The notes below the pieces were generated by a model that was not told the DNA's origin, ran no database searches, and saw only the letters and a list, made by a program, of their open reading frames with translations. A stretch of 64,000 bases of DNA from Rhodobacteraceae bacterium Alg238-R152 (lineage in GTDB: Bacteria > Pseudomonadota > Alphaproteobacteria > Rhodobacterales > Rhodobacteraceae), in NCBI GenBank assembly GCA_900537125.1, contig UNRJ01000009.1:1-64000 (forward strand), read 5' to 3'. This document shows, piece after piece, positions 18,546 through 27,532 of this stretch; positions within the stretch are counted from its first letter, which is position 1, and each line of letters begins with the position of its first letter. Both the position numbers and the translations under genes were made by a program.

Positions 18546-19997
18546 TTACGCGCTGGCCAGGCGGGCGGTGTCGCCAGTGGTTTCATGCCAGAAACGGCGG
18601 AACAGGTTTTGCGCGACTTTCATGCGGTAGTCCGCGCTGGCCCGCATGTCGGTCAGCGGCTGGAAATCTTCTGGCAGCTTGTTCGCGGCAGCCACCAAAG
18701 TGGCTTCGCTCCATGGCTGGCCAACCAGCGCGGCTTCGGCAGCAGCGGCGCGTTTTGGCGTGGCGGCCATGCCGCCAAAGGCCAGCACGGCTGCGGTGAT
18801 CATACCATTTTCGACCTGCACAGTCATGCCCACAGCCACGGAGGAGATATCCTCATCCCGCCGCTTGGAGATTTTGTAAGCCGCATGGTGGCCTGTGGAG
18901 ACACGTGGGATGGTGATGCTTTCGACAAATTCGCCAGCTGCGCGGTCCTGTTTGCCATAGGCAATGAAGAACTCTTCCAGTGGAACCACCCGACGGTTTG
19001 CCCCCTTGCGCAGCGTGATTGACGCGCCCAAGGCAATCAACACCGGTGGCGTGTCGCCAATTGGAGAGCCGTTGGCAATGTTGCCGCCCACGGTGCCCAT
19101 GTTGCGCACCTGCCAACCAGCGATGCGATCCCAATAGTTGCTCAAATGCGGATAGTGTTCTGCAATCACATCCTGGGCTTCGGTGTAGGTCACACCGGCC
19201 CCCATGGTCACGGCATCTTCGGTGACGGCAATTTCTTTGAGACCGTCCAACTGACCGATAAAAACCGCTGGCGACAGCTGTTTGAGAAACTTGGTCACCC
19301 AAAGCCCAACATCCGTCGAGCCGGCAACAATTGTCGCAGTGGGCTCTGTTTCCAGAACAGCGGCAAGGTCATCCACATCCGCAGGCAGGATGGCGCGGCT
19401 GTCGTCTTTGGCAACCTCCACCCGTTTGCCATCACGCAGACTGTTAAGCGCGGCCACAACGCTATCACGCTCGGTTGTCAGATGTTCGGCCGACGGCGTG
19501 CCAAAATTGGTCACCTCCTGCGCGGCGCGGATGATTGGCGCATACCCGGTACAGCGACACAAGTTGCCCTGCAACGCGGTCTCAACCTGCTTCACCGTTG
19601 GCTGTTCATGCTGCATCCAGAGCGCATAAAGTGACATGACAATGCCCGGCGTGCAGAAGCCACATTGGCTGCCGTGGTGCTCGACCATGGCTTGCTGAAC
19701 CGCAGACAACCGCCCATTGGGTCCACCAAGGTATTCAATGGTCACCACATGGCAGCCGTCCAGCGACGCCAAAAACCGGATGCAGGCGTTCACGGTCTCA
19801 TAGACCAAACCCACAGCGGTCAACCGTCCAACCAGAACAGTACACGCCCCGCAATCACCCTCTGCGCAACCTTCCTTTGATCCGGTAAGTCTTTGATCTA
19901 TGCGCAGGAAGTCCAGGAGCGTGTCGTCCGCTCCGACGTCATTTATCTCGATGGTCCGGCCATTGAGCAGGAAGGTGATGTGGCTACGGGTCTGCAT
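18546..19997 (-). CDS. xdhA: Xanthine dehydrogenase, iron-sulfur/FAD subunit
   Basis: 483-residue small subunit. The N-terminal plant-type 2Fe-2S domain has CAEGDCGACTVLVG; the second cluster domain has SQCGFCTPGIVMS and GNLCRCTGYAPI; the FAD domain follows (VAGSTDVGLWVTK, GGNIANGSPIGDTPP). It passes electrons from the molybdenum site to NAD. The ATG at 19997 is chosen because GAGG lies six bases upstream and the protein then begins like its family (MQTRSHITFLLNGR). Confidence 0.95.
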   Translation of the reverse strand: MQTRSHITFLLNGRTIEINDVGADDTLLDFLRIDQRLTGSKEGCAEGDCGACTVLVGRLTAVGLVYETVNACIRFLASLDGCHVVTIEYLGGPNGRLSAVQQAMVEHHGSQCGFCTPGIVMSLYALWMQHEQPTVKQVETALQGNLCRCTGYAPIIRAAQEVTNFGTPSAEHLTTERDSVVAALNSLRDGKRVEVAKDDSRAILPADVDDLAAVLETEPTATIVAGSTDVGLWVTKFLKQLSPAVFIGQLDGLKEIAVTEDAVTMGAGVTYTEAQDVIAEHYPHLSNYWDRIAGWQVRNMGTVGGNIANGSPIGDTPPVLIALGASITLRKGANRRVVPLEEFFIAYGKQDRAAGEFVESITIPRVSTGHHAAYKISKRRDEDISSVAVGMTVQVENGMITAAVLAFGGMAATPKRAAAAEAALVGQPWSEATLVAAANKLPEDFQPLTDMRASADYRMKVAQNLFRRFWHETTGDTARLASA

Positions 19998-20105
19998 CCG
20001 GTCCTCGCTTCTGGTAACTGTTGCGTAAACGGCCATAGGCCAACGCCTTTGACAAAGTGTACGCCTGACCCCACTCTCAATGAAATGCGAGTTTTGGCAA
20101 ATCTA

Positions 20106-20124
20106 TTTCAACGATTTATTGAAA
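20106..20124. promoter_or_regulatory. Inverted repeat TTTCAA-N7-TTGAAA in the xdhA/LysR gap
   Basis: Perfect 6-base arms with a 7-base spacer, within the 181-base AT-rich gap between divergent xdhA and the LysR gene, 55 bases before the LysR start. LysR regulators bind T-N11-A dyads of this form. Direct evidence of binding is lacking. Confidence 0.4.
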
Positions 20125-20178
20125 ATCAATTTCCTTAACACGGGGTAATGAGGCATTATCCCTAAAGGAGGCGGTCAC

Positions 20179-21084
20179 ATGCCCTATCTGGAAAGCTTAC
20201 GAGTTTTTGTGCGCGTGGTGGAGCTTGGCTCGATCACATCTGGCGGACGCGACCAGCGTCTCACTCCGGCTGTGGCCTCCAATCGTGTCAAAGAGTTGGA
20301 ATCACGGCTGGGGGTGCGCCTGTTTAACCGCACCACGCGCAACCTTTCGCCAACTGAGGTTGGCAAAGTGTTTTATGATCACGCCCGCAAAGTGATTGAG
20401 ACGCTGGATGAGGCCGAAGCTGTGGTGGCGGGCTTCTCGGACAAACCGCGGGGCACGATCCGCGTTACTGCCCCGCTTGGGGTCGGGCGCCGCATCGTTG
20501 CGCCTTTGATCCCAGCCTTCGCAGACAAATACCCAAATGTGGACGTGCAACTGCGCCTGTCAGATCGCAAAGTGGATCTGTTTGAAGACGGGTTGGACGT
20601 GGCGTTTGTTTTGGGAGAGCTCAAAGACAGCAATCTAAAGCTGCGCAAGATTGCGGATTGTGACCGGGTGCTGGTGGCTGCGCCGGAGTATCTGGAAACC
20701 CATGGAACGCCCGTAACTCCCGAAGATTTGTTAAGCGATCACAATTGCCTACTGCTTCGGTTCCCGCGCAGTCCCGAGTATTTCTGGACCTTACAAACCC
20801 CGGAGGGTCGCCGTAAAATCGAGGCCAAGGGGCGCTTTGACGCTGACGATGGCGATGTGCTGACCCAGTGGGCGCTGGAGGGGGCTGGCATTGCCAACAA
20901 ACCACGTTTTGATGTGGTGCGGCATCTCAAAAGCGGAGCTTTGGTGGAGGTGCTGGCGGACACACCGCCACTTCCGGCCTCTTTTGGCTGCCTCTATCCG
21001 CACCGCAAATTACAGGATCCAAAAATCCGCCTGTTTGTGGACTTTGTGGCAAGCGAAAGCCGTCAGCGTATCGCCCAACTCTAA
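20179..21084 (+). CDS. LysR family transcriptional regulator
   Basis: 301 residues: N-terminal winged helix-turn-helix (LESLRVFVRVVELGSITSGG, then VKELESRLGVRLFNRTTRNLSPTEVG) and the two-lobed effector domain (IRVTAPLGVGRRIVAPLIPAF onward). A strong AAAGGAGG stands before the ATG. It is divergent from xdhABC and is the natural candidate for its regulator. It resembles the DsdC/YafC-like branch in which the HTH begins right at the N-terminus. Confidence 0.93.
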   Translation: MPYLESLRVFVRVVELGSITSGGRDQRLTPAVASNRVKELESRLGVRLFNRTTRNLSPTEVGKVFYDHARKVIETLDEAEAVVAGFSDKPRGTIRVTAPLGVGRRIVAPLIPAFADKYPNVDVQLRLSDRKVDLFEDGLDVAFVLGELKDSNLKLRKIADCDRVLVAAPEYLETHGTPVTPEDLLSDHNCLLLRFPRSPEYFWTLQTPEGRRKIEAKGRFDADDGDVLTQWALEGAGIANKPRFDVVRHLKSGALVEVLADTPPLPASFGCLYPHRKLQDPKIRLFVDFVASESRQRIAQL

Positions 21085-21094
21085 GCCTCACAAA

Positions 21095-22111
21095 CTAGGT
21101 ATTGATCACCATGGGGCTGTCGGCGCGCAGTTTGGGGCTGTAAAGCGTATAGGTCGCGCGGCCATCATGTTTGGAAGCATAGAGCGCCACGTCTGCGTCA
21201 TCCATCAACTGCTCTGCGGACACCTCTCCGCTGCCAACGTGGATGGCAATACCCACACTGGCGGAGACCTTGCAGAGGCTGTCCTTATAAGAAACCGGGC
21301 GCTCCACCTCTTTGATGATGCGGGTGCAAATGCGGCCTAAGATTTCTTCATCAATGGTGCCATTGATCACCAACACAAACTCGTCGCCACCAACACGGGC
21401 CACAACATCTTCACCCCGGCTGCTGTCTACCAGCACTTTGGCGACATGTTGCAACACAAGGTCCCCTGCCGCGTGCCCCTTGGTGTCATTGACTTCTTTG
21501 AAGAAATCGAGATCGACATGCAGCAAGCCAAATGGTGTTCGGTCCTCAACCATGCGCGGCAAGATGTGATCCAGCGCGCGACGGTTTTTCAGGCCCGTTA
21601 GGGTATCGGTATAAGCCTGTTCCTCAGCCGCAATTTTTGCCCCCTGCAAACGCTGGTTGAGCTTGCGGTGCGCTTCCATCGCGGCGGATTTTGCTTCCAC
21701 CAGATACAGCATTTCAATCGTGAGATCGGTGGCTGCAAAATCAGATGCGTTCAAAGAATACTCTTGCACCGCGTCCAAGATGGAAATGCCAAAACTCAAG
21801 TTCACAATGGCGCCACCTTCGGCGCAGGGCATCAACACACCTTTCAGGCCTGTTTGCGGCTCTACACGCTTTTTCAGGTGCAGCTTCTTACCTGCCGCTT
21901 TCAACAGCGTTTCCATCGAGGTGATGGAATGCGGGCGGTTCAATTCAAACGCTTCTAGGAACCGTGTCCCAAGAATGCTCTGCTCGCCATAAAGCTTGGT
22001 CACGGTTGGGCCCGCGTGGGTGATCTTGCCAAACTTGTCCAGGCACACGTGCATCGGGCACAGCACGTCCAGCGTCGCCAAAGCATCACTGTGGTCTTGC
22101 GGGTCGCTCAT
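21095..22111 (-). CDS. Diguanylate cyclase with HNOBA-type sensor domain
   Basis: 338 residues. The N-terminal part (LCPMHVCLDKFGKITHAGPTVTKLYG, about residues 17-42) resembles the HNOBA domain that pairs with heme-NO-binding proteins. A short helix (about 140-165) leads to a GGDEF domain: DTLTGLKNRRALD, VDLDFFKEVND, RVGGDEFVLV. The active GGDEF residues are intact. The product-inhibition site RxxD is present as RGED five residues before the GGDEF motif. Its start overlaps the stop of the H-NOX-like gene (ATGA). Expected role: c-di-GMP synthesis controlled by the partner sensor. Confidence 0.92.
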   Translation of the reverse strand: MSDPQDHSDALATLDVLCPMHVCLDKFGKITHAGPTVTKLYGEQSILGTRFLEAFELNRPHSITSMETLLKAAGKKLHLKKRVEPQTGLKGVLMPCAEGGAIVNLSFGISILDAVQEYSLNASDFAATDLTIEMLYLVEAKSAAMEAHRKLNQRLQGAKIAAEEQAYTDTLTGLKNRRALDHILPRMVEDRTPFGLLHVDLDFFKEVNDTKGHAAGDLVLQHVAKVLVDSSRGEDVVARVGGDEFVLVINGTIDEEILGRICTRIIKEVERPVSYKDSLCKVSASVGIAIHVGSGEVSAEQLMDDADVALYASKHDGRATYTLYSPKLRADSPMVINT

Positions 22112-22695
22112 CCTGCCCGTGCCCCCAATTCAAACTCACGCCCACTGGCAAAGGCCTGCTCCACCAATGTGATGTCAATCACCTCGGCATCCGCCTGCGC
22201 GCCGCGATACTCCAGGAAGACAAGCGCACCGTAGTCATCCGCCAAAGTGCGCAAGATGCCTATCATCACATAGCCAAAGCCCGGACGCTCACCCTTTAAA
22301 GTCAAGCTAAAAGACTCAGCTGAGTGCTGTCGTACTTCCATCGACGGTAAAACCAAGTCATCAACCGCCAGCTTGGCACGCTCCGGCAATTCATCCAGTG
22401 AATGCAAGAAATCTACGAAATCCACGCCACCAAACCGTAGCAGACGGCGCAGGGCCTCAACATTGGGATGGGTCACAAGGTAGGTGCCAATGTCCTCAAG
22501 AACGGTTTCTTCGGGCACACCAATCTCATCTTTGGCCGCATTGATGAGGTTCTCTGTCACGCTGTCATCATAATGCAGCATGGCTTCAAAATCAGTGATT
22601 TCCACGCCGGCGCGGCGAGTCACTTCAAGCCATCGCGGCTGCCCATAGCTGTCGCGGACAAAGCACTGTATCGCCCTGTTGACCAACCCATGCAT
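22108..22695 (-). CDS. H-NOX-like heme/NO-binding domain protein with altered heme site
   Basis: 195 residues matching the H-NOX fold along its length (MHGLVNRAIQCFVRDSYG at the start; TYLVTHPNVEALRRLLRFGG; PGFGYVMIGILRTLADDYGALVFLE). Aligned by eye with soluble guanylate cyclase beta-1 and Shewanella H-NOX, the proximal heme histidine position reads Pro104 (LDELPERA). The propionate-binding Y-x-S-x-R reads L-x-G-x-R (133-137). His98 lies six residues earlier on the same helix and could be an alternative ligand. Coupled to the diguanylate cyclase, so a sensor role is likely. Whether it binds heme is an open question. Confidence 0.85.
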   Translation of the reverse strand: MHGLVNRAIQCFVRDSYGQPRWLEVTRRAGVEITDFEAMLHYDDSVTENLINAAKDEIGVPEETVLEDIGTYLVTHPNVEALRRLLRFGGVDFVDFLHSLDELPERAKLAVDDLVLPSMEVRQHSAESFSLTLKGERPGFGYVMIGILRTLADDYGALVFLEYRGAQADAEVIDITLVEQAFASGREFELGARAG

Positions 22696-22757
22696 ACCTT
22701 CACCTCATTCGTCGTGATCCATCAGACCAGACTCACATTAAGATTTCCCCAACAGCC

Positions 22758-24509
22758 TCAGAAATCAGGGAATATTTCCATATCCCCAACCCACAGTGAG
22801 CGTCGGCTGCTGGGAGCAACCTCGTAGCGCCCCTGCAATATAGTGCGAACTTGTGTCACCGTCACCTCCTTGTCGCCAAAGGGCGTCAGGAAATCCCCAA
22901 TAGCAAGAGCGTCCGCATCAGCATACACGCTATATGCATTAAAACGGGTGCCTCTCGCGGGGGCAAACAATATCCCACGCACGTCTTCATTGTCCGGCAC
23001 AAAGTCGCCCAACACCAAAACGCACCCCAGCTCCCTTGGGCCTTGGCATTGTCTCGACCAAACCCGCAACCGAAAATCCGGCCACGATTGGAGTTCTTCC
23101 AGACTCAAGGCGGCCTCCTGAGGCACCACTGTCAGATCGGCATAAATCTGCGCAGCCCAGTGATCTGCCTCATGTGCTTCATGACTCCGCGTGAATTCCC
23201 AGCGCCTCTCGGCAAGGACAACATTCTGCAAGTCTTGCATGAGATTATCATCCAGCTGCGCAACCCCCTGCCGCAATTCCGCAATACCGGCGCGCCCAGG
23301 TTTGCCCCATTCGTGAGCCATCTCAAACAGCGCCATATCCTCTGCGCGCACCGCACCCATTTCGATTCGCGCCACTTGTGACCGCGTGGAAAGCGCCTCC
23401 GCATTCAACAAAGGAGACTGCCACGCCGCTGCGGTGATCAGAACAACAACCGCGACAAGGATATTCGCCTGACGGATGCGCGTCATCCACGGCCCACGCA
23501 GGATCACAGACACCGCATAAGTCATTGCATACAAAGCAACAATCGCTGAAGTGCAGGCCGCACCCAAACGTGCGGGTGTCCAGCCATATTGCGCCACTCG
23601 CAACCAAAGCGCATAAATCGCCAACCCTGCAATCACCGGCAATAGCAACGCAAGTGCTGCGGTACAAAGGCGCATCCATTGAGAGCGCACCGCATCCGCA
23701 TCACCACGATCCAGCGAAATGCTCACCAAACAGATCATGGCCAATCCAACAAACAGCAACACTTTTGTACGGCTTAGATTGCCAAATATACTTTCCGGCC
23801 CCTGCGCCAGAGCAGCCACCACAAACACCAGCACAACAACCAAAACCACCGGCACCAGAAGCCTCAGTAGCCGCAACACAAGAAACGGTGAAAGATACTC
23901 GCGCATCTCATGTACCACCGACAACCCAAGTCCCAGCGCAAAGCCGGTGATCACAAAGGGGGCACCGTCGATTTCAATGATGTCTTCAATGATGGTCAGC
24001 CCAACAATCTCAAACAACACATGGCTCATAAAAAGAACCGCCCAAAGCAGGCCTGCAAACAACCAGCCCGCAGAGTAGCGCACCAGAATGCTCCAACTCA
24101 CATCAAACAGATGGCCATAGTCACGCAAACTGTGATGATCGCGCAAAAGGGCCGCAGCAAATGGCGTTCCAAAGGTCACAAACACGCCCCACGCCAAAAT
24201 CGGATGTGTTACATCTGTAAACGCCTCCAGCGTTTCAAACCGCCACCCCGCCCATGTCAGCAGCAACGCCGCCAACGCAGACAACCAAAGCGCAGGCAAC
24301 GCTGCGCGCACCACACGGTACGGGCCACTCAACCCCAAGAGCACCGCAAAGAAACCAGCCACAAAAGAGGTCACGGCCAAATAGACATGTGGATGTTCGA
24401 TGACATCGGGGAGATGCTCCACCAATGCCCAAATCGCCAATCCGGCAATGGACCCAACCAACGCCATTTCGGCGCGCCCCGCCACGGTGCGCCCGTCCTG
24501 AGTGTGCAT
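22758..24509 (-). CDS. DUF4153 multi-pass membrane protein
   Basis: 583-residue protein with roughly ten hydrophobic segments in the first 400 residues and a soluble C-terminal part of about 190 residues. Pattern and length match the DUF4153 family, whose biochemical role is not known. The ATG at 24509 is chosen because GGAGGG stands five bases upstream; the longer frame would use a TTG. It lies just upstream of the H-NOX pair on the same strand with a 62-base gap, so co-transcription is possible. Confidence 0.75.
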   Translation of the reverse strand: MHTQDGRTVAGRAEMALVGSIAGLAIWALVEHLPDVIEHPHVYLAVTSFVAGFFAVLLGLSGPYRVVRAALPALWLSALAALLLTWAGWRFETLEAFTDVTHPILAWGVFVTFGTPFAAALLRDHHSLRDYGHLFDVSWSILVRYSAGWLFAGLLWAVLFMSHVLFEIVGLTIIEDIIEIDGAPFVITGFALGLGLSVVHEMREYLSPFLVLRLLRLLVPVVLVVVLVFVVAALAQGPESIFGNLSRTKVLLFVGLAMICLVSISLDRGDADAVRSQWMRLCTAALALLLPVIAGLAIYALWLRVAQYGWTPARLGAACTSAIVALYAMTYAVSVILRGPWMTRIRQANILVAVVVLITAAAWQSPLLNAEALSTRSQVARIEMGAVRAEDMALFEMAHEWGKPGRAGIAELRQGVAQLDDNLMQDLQNVVLAERRWEFTRSHEAHEADHWAAQIYADLTVVPQEAALSLEELQSWPDFRLRVWSRQCQGPRELGCVLVLGDFVPDNEDVRGILFAPARGTRFNAYSVYADADALAIGDFLTPFGDKEVTVTQVRTILQGRYEVAPSSRRSLWVGDMEIFPDF

Positions 24510-24631
24510 GGTTCCCTCCTGCAATCCTAGCCGCGTTTATAGCGGGGAGCATTTCAAAAACAATGATTTATAACAAAACCCGCATGTGACAATTCTGGCA
24601 GGTCAGGACACGTCAAACGGCGCAAAGTAGC

Positions 24632-26200
24632 TCAAAAGTCGGTGGGCGCCCCCCCGTCTTCTTTGCGCTTTGCCACAAACGCCGCCAAGGCCGCACTATG
24701 CTTTCGTGGCATTGGGGGGGCCTCAAAATGCGCGATGATGTCTTTGTAGAGATGATGGGCGCGCTCCGCTGTCCACGCGCCGCCCGCCGCTTCAAACGCC
24801 TCATAGTTGCGCCAATCGGACACAAACGGTTGATAGAAGGCCGAGGTATAGCGCGCTTGCGTGTGGTCGCAGCCAAAAAAATGGCCATCGGTGCCAACTT
24901 CAGCTATGGCGTCAAAGGCAATGTTCTCCGGCCCAGTGGCACAAATTTCCGGCTCCAGATAGCGCTGGATCATCTGCACCTCTTCACAATCCATGACAAA
25001 TTTCTCAGGGCTGGCGATCAGGCCGCCTTCGAGCCATCCGGCGGCGTGATAGACCATATTGGTGCCCGACTGCACCGCGCTCCACAGGCTGTTGCACGTC
25101 TCCCACATCGCTTGCCCGTCTGGCACATTGGCGGCACATACCCCACTGGCACGCATCGGCAGCCCATAAAACCGCGCCATCTGCCCGGTCATTTGCGTGG
25201 CGCGCATGTATTCTGGAGTGCCAAAGGCCGGCGCGCCGGATTTCATATCAACATTGCTTGTGAAGGTGCCAATCGCACAGGCCGCACCCGGACGGATGTA
25301 TTGCGCCAGTGCCACCGCGCTCAGAGCTTCGGCCAAAGATTGCGCGACAGCACCAGCCATGGTCACCGGTGCCATCGCCCCGGCCAACGTGAATGGGGTC
25401 ACCACCAGACCTTGGTTGCGCCGTGCCATACGCATCCAGCCATCCAGCATCAACGCATCGTGCTTAAGCGGCGAGGTCGAATTGATATTGGTGAACATGC
25501 GTGGTTGCGCATCAAACTCCGTGTGGCTCAACCCACCGGCAAGCCGCACCATTTCCATTGCGTCCTCCACCCGCTCCGCTCCCAGCGCATAGGCGTGCAC
25601 CACCTTGTCGGTCAGCGATAGGGTATCAGACAGAACATCTAGATGGCGGATCGACGCGTGGATGTCCTGTGGCTCCACGGGATAGCCGCCGATAAAATGG
25701 ATGCAGTTGAAATACTGGCTGAGCTTTAACAGATTGGCACATTGCGCGCGCGTACCGGGCACTTTGCGCCCCAATTCCAAATCCCAATAGTTTGGCGGAC
25801 TAGAGACATTACCAAACAGGATATGAGAGTCGCCCATCACTAGCTGATGGTCAGGATTGCGCGGTGTTATGGTCCAGCTTGACGGGGCCTTGCCCACCAT
25901 CTCCATAACAAACACCCTGTCCATAAAGACCTGATCGCCCTCCACGCGACAGCCGGCTTGTTTCAGGAGTGCCTGTGCATCTTCATTGTAAAACGCAATA
26001 CCAATCTCTTCGAGAATGCGCATCGCCCCGGTGTGGATGGCCTGCACCCCTTCCTCAGTGAGCGGCTCTGTTGGTCGATCTATATTGACCGGCAACCGCC
26101 ACGGCATCTGCTCGATCACGCCTTCCTTCATGCGACGTGCCGCATTGCCAGCGCGTCCGCCACCACGACGCCCCCTGGGTTTGTCTTGTGGTTCCGACAT
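24632..26200 (-). CDS. Trimethylamine methyltransferase family (MttB-like) protein, non-pyrrolysine
   Basis: 522-residue member of the MttB superfamily: LTEEGVQAIHTGAMRILEEIG near the start, NYWDLELGRKVPGT, INSTSPLKHDALMLDGWMRMARRNQ, and a C-terminal VGTDGHFFGCDHTQARY. No in-frame amber codon is used, so it belongs to the pyrrolysine-free branch that includes glycine-betaine and related quaternary-amine methyltransferases. It probably transfers a methyl group to a corrinoid protein, but no corrinoid protein gene is next to it. The start at 26200 has GGGGAGG upstream; the 54 extra residues of the longer frame look non-coding. An arginine/glycine-rich N-terminus (RGRRGGGRAGNAARR) is unusual. 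Confidence 0.85.
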   Translation of the reverse strand: MSEPQDKPRGRRGGGRAGNAARRMKEGVIEQMPWRLPVNIDRPTEPLTEEGVQAIHTGAMRILEEIGIAFYNEDAQALLKQAGCRVEGDQVFMDRVFVMEMVGKAPSSWTITPRNPDHQLVMGDSHILFGNVSSPPNYWDLELGRKVPGTRAQCANLLKLSQYFNCIHFIGGYPVEPQDIHASIRHLDVLSDTLSLTDKVVHAYALGAERVEDAMEMVRLAGGLSHTEFDAQPRMFTNINSTSPLKHDALMLDGWMRMARRNQGLVVTPFTLAGAMAPVTMAGAVAQSLAEALSAVALAQYIRPGAACAIGTFTSNVDMKSGAPAFGTPEYMRATQMTGQMARFYGLPMRASGVCAANVPDGQAMWETCNSLWSAVQSGTNMVYHAAGWLEGGLIASPEKFVMDCEEVQMIQRYLEPEICATGPENIAFDAIAEVGTDGHFFGCDHTQARYTSAFYQPFVSDWRNYEAFEAAGGAWTAERAHHLYKDIIAHFEAPPMPRKHSAALAAFVAKRKEDGGAPTDF

Positions 26201-26374
26201 CTGTGTTTGCCTCCCCTTCGCGATGAGAAAAGCAAAAGCCATCGACAAGCGTCTGTCTGCGCGTTTGCGACAAAAGCCGTCGTTTTTGACTTCCCACATG
26301 CCGCCTGGTCCGCAATTTGCAAAAGGCGTGCCTTGGGGGGCACGTCTCACACAGAGCTTCAAAGGGGTAAGAAG

Positions 26375-27064
26375 TTAGGCTGCCATCCACGCCGGGATAT
26401 GGCCAATATCAGGCAGCACCACGTCCGCATGCGGCGCCAGTTCCGCCTCTAAAGCCAAGCCAGTCAACACCGCCACGGTCTGCATTCCGGCCCGGCGCCC
26501 TGCAATCAAATCGTGGGTGCTGTCGCCCACCATGGCCACCCGTCCTGGCGCCAGCTTGGTGTGCGCCGCAAACTCCAACAAGGGCCCTGGGTCCGGTTTG
26601 GCGCCAAAGCCGCTGTCAAATCCGGCGATAAAGTGAAACCGATCCACAACCCCAGCCTCCGTCAGATGGGCTTTTGCACCATATTCCGAGTCATTGGTCA
26701 TCACGCCCAGCTTCAAACCCACCTCGAGAAAGTTGTCCATCAGCGGGGCCAGCGGCACAGCCGGGGCCAGCGGCGCCTCCGCCGCTGCCAACATCAGCGC
26801 GTCGTCAATGGCATCCACGTCAGAACCAGGCAAAACACTGGCCACGGCCTCCGCAGCCTCGCGGTTGGTGCCCGCAATAACAAAGCTGTGCGGCAGAAAC
26901 GTTTCGGCAACGAGATCAAACATCAACGCATCCGCAATGCGCTGCGACACTGCCGCATCCCCTTGGGCAAAGCGGTTAATCATGCTCGCAGCCCAGCCGT
27001 TCCAAGTCGCCCCAAAATCAAACAGGGTGCCATCTTTATCAAACAGAAGTCCGTCTACGCGCAT
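26375..27064 (-). CDS. HAD family phosphatase (phosphoglycolate phosphatase-like)
   Basis: 229-residue haloacid dehalogenase-type hydrolase. All four motifs are visible: LLFDKDGTLFDF (nucleophile and acid/base aspartates), VMTND, the lysine in FGAKPDP, and VGDSTHDLIAGRRAG. A helical cap domain lies between motifs I and II. The substrate cannot be told from sequence. It stands alone, about 170 bases upstream of the MttB-like start. Confidence 0.88.
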   Translation of the reverse strand: MRVDGLLFDKDGTLFDFGATWNGWAASMINRFAQGDAAVSQRIADALMFDLVAETFLPHSFVIAGTNREAAEAVASVLPGSDVDAIDDALMLAAAEAPLAPAVPLAPLMDNFLEVGLKLGVMTNDSEYGAKAHLTEAGVVDRFHFIAGFDSGFGAKPDPGPLLEFAAHTKLAPGRVAMVGDSTHDLIAGRRAGMQTVAVLTGLALEAELAPHADVVLPDIGHIPAWMAA

Positions 27065-27163
27065 GTCTGAGTTTGCCTCAACTAAAGGGTATGATTGTGG
27101 CCCTGACCCTGCCCTGTTGTGCCCCCCTGCGCAAGCCAGTCTGCGCCCGGCCCAACATTTGTG

Positions 27164-27448
27164 TCAGGTCCAATGGGTGCGCGCTGTTCCCAAGAGCATT
27201 GCCCCGGCCTGCATCGGCAGCTCATAGGCGAGTGCATTTGCGTCACAAAAGGCCATCACCCAGGAGTCGTCCATGGTGATAAACTCGAGCACAGAGCCCA
27301 AAAACTCCGGCTCACCAGCCCGTGCGCGCAGATCGTCAATCGTCGCGCCCGTGGCGCCCAGAAACACCGGACACACCTCTTCATTGGTCACCAGCCAGGC
27401 CAAAGCCTTGAGCGCAACGGTCTCCGCGACCTCCTGAGAAACGCTCAT
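27164..27448 (-). CDS. DUF3572 family protein
   Basis: 94-residue protein matching the alphaproteobacterial DUF3572 family (AETVALKALAWLVTNEEVCPVFLGATG; MDDSWVMAFCDA). Mostly helical, no signal peptide. It is divergent from the PleD-like diguanylate cyclase across an 84-base gap. Function unknown. Confidence 0.75.
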   Translation of the reverse strand: MSVSQEVAETVALKALAWLVTNEEVCPVFLGATGATIDDLRARAGEPEFLGSVLEFITMDDSWVMAFCDANALAYELPMQAGAMLLGTARTHWT

Positions 27449-27532
27449 TTTTTCTCACTTTCGAAAGAGTTTGTTAACCAATCATAATGCAAGATGAACA
27501 GGTCCCTACTTTCCTCAGTTTCAGGTTCCTCT

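Noticed and set aside
24632-26200. Pyrrolysine (amber) codon in the MttB-like gene
   Set aside because: The frame is open through the region where pyrrolysine MttB has its in-frame TAG, so no amber readthrough is needed.
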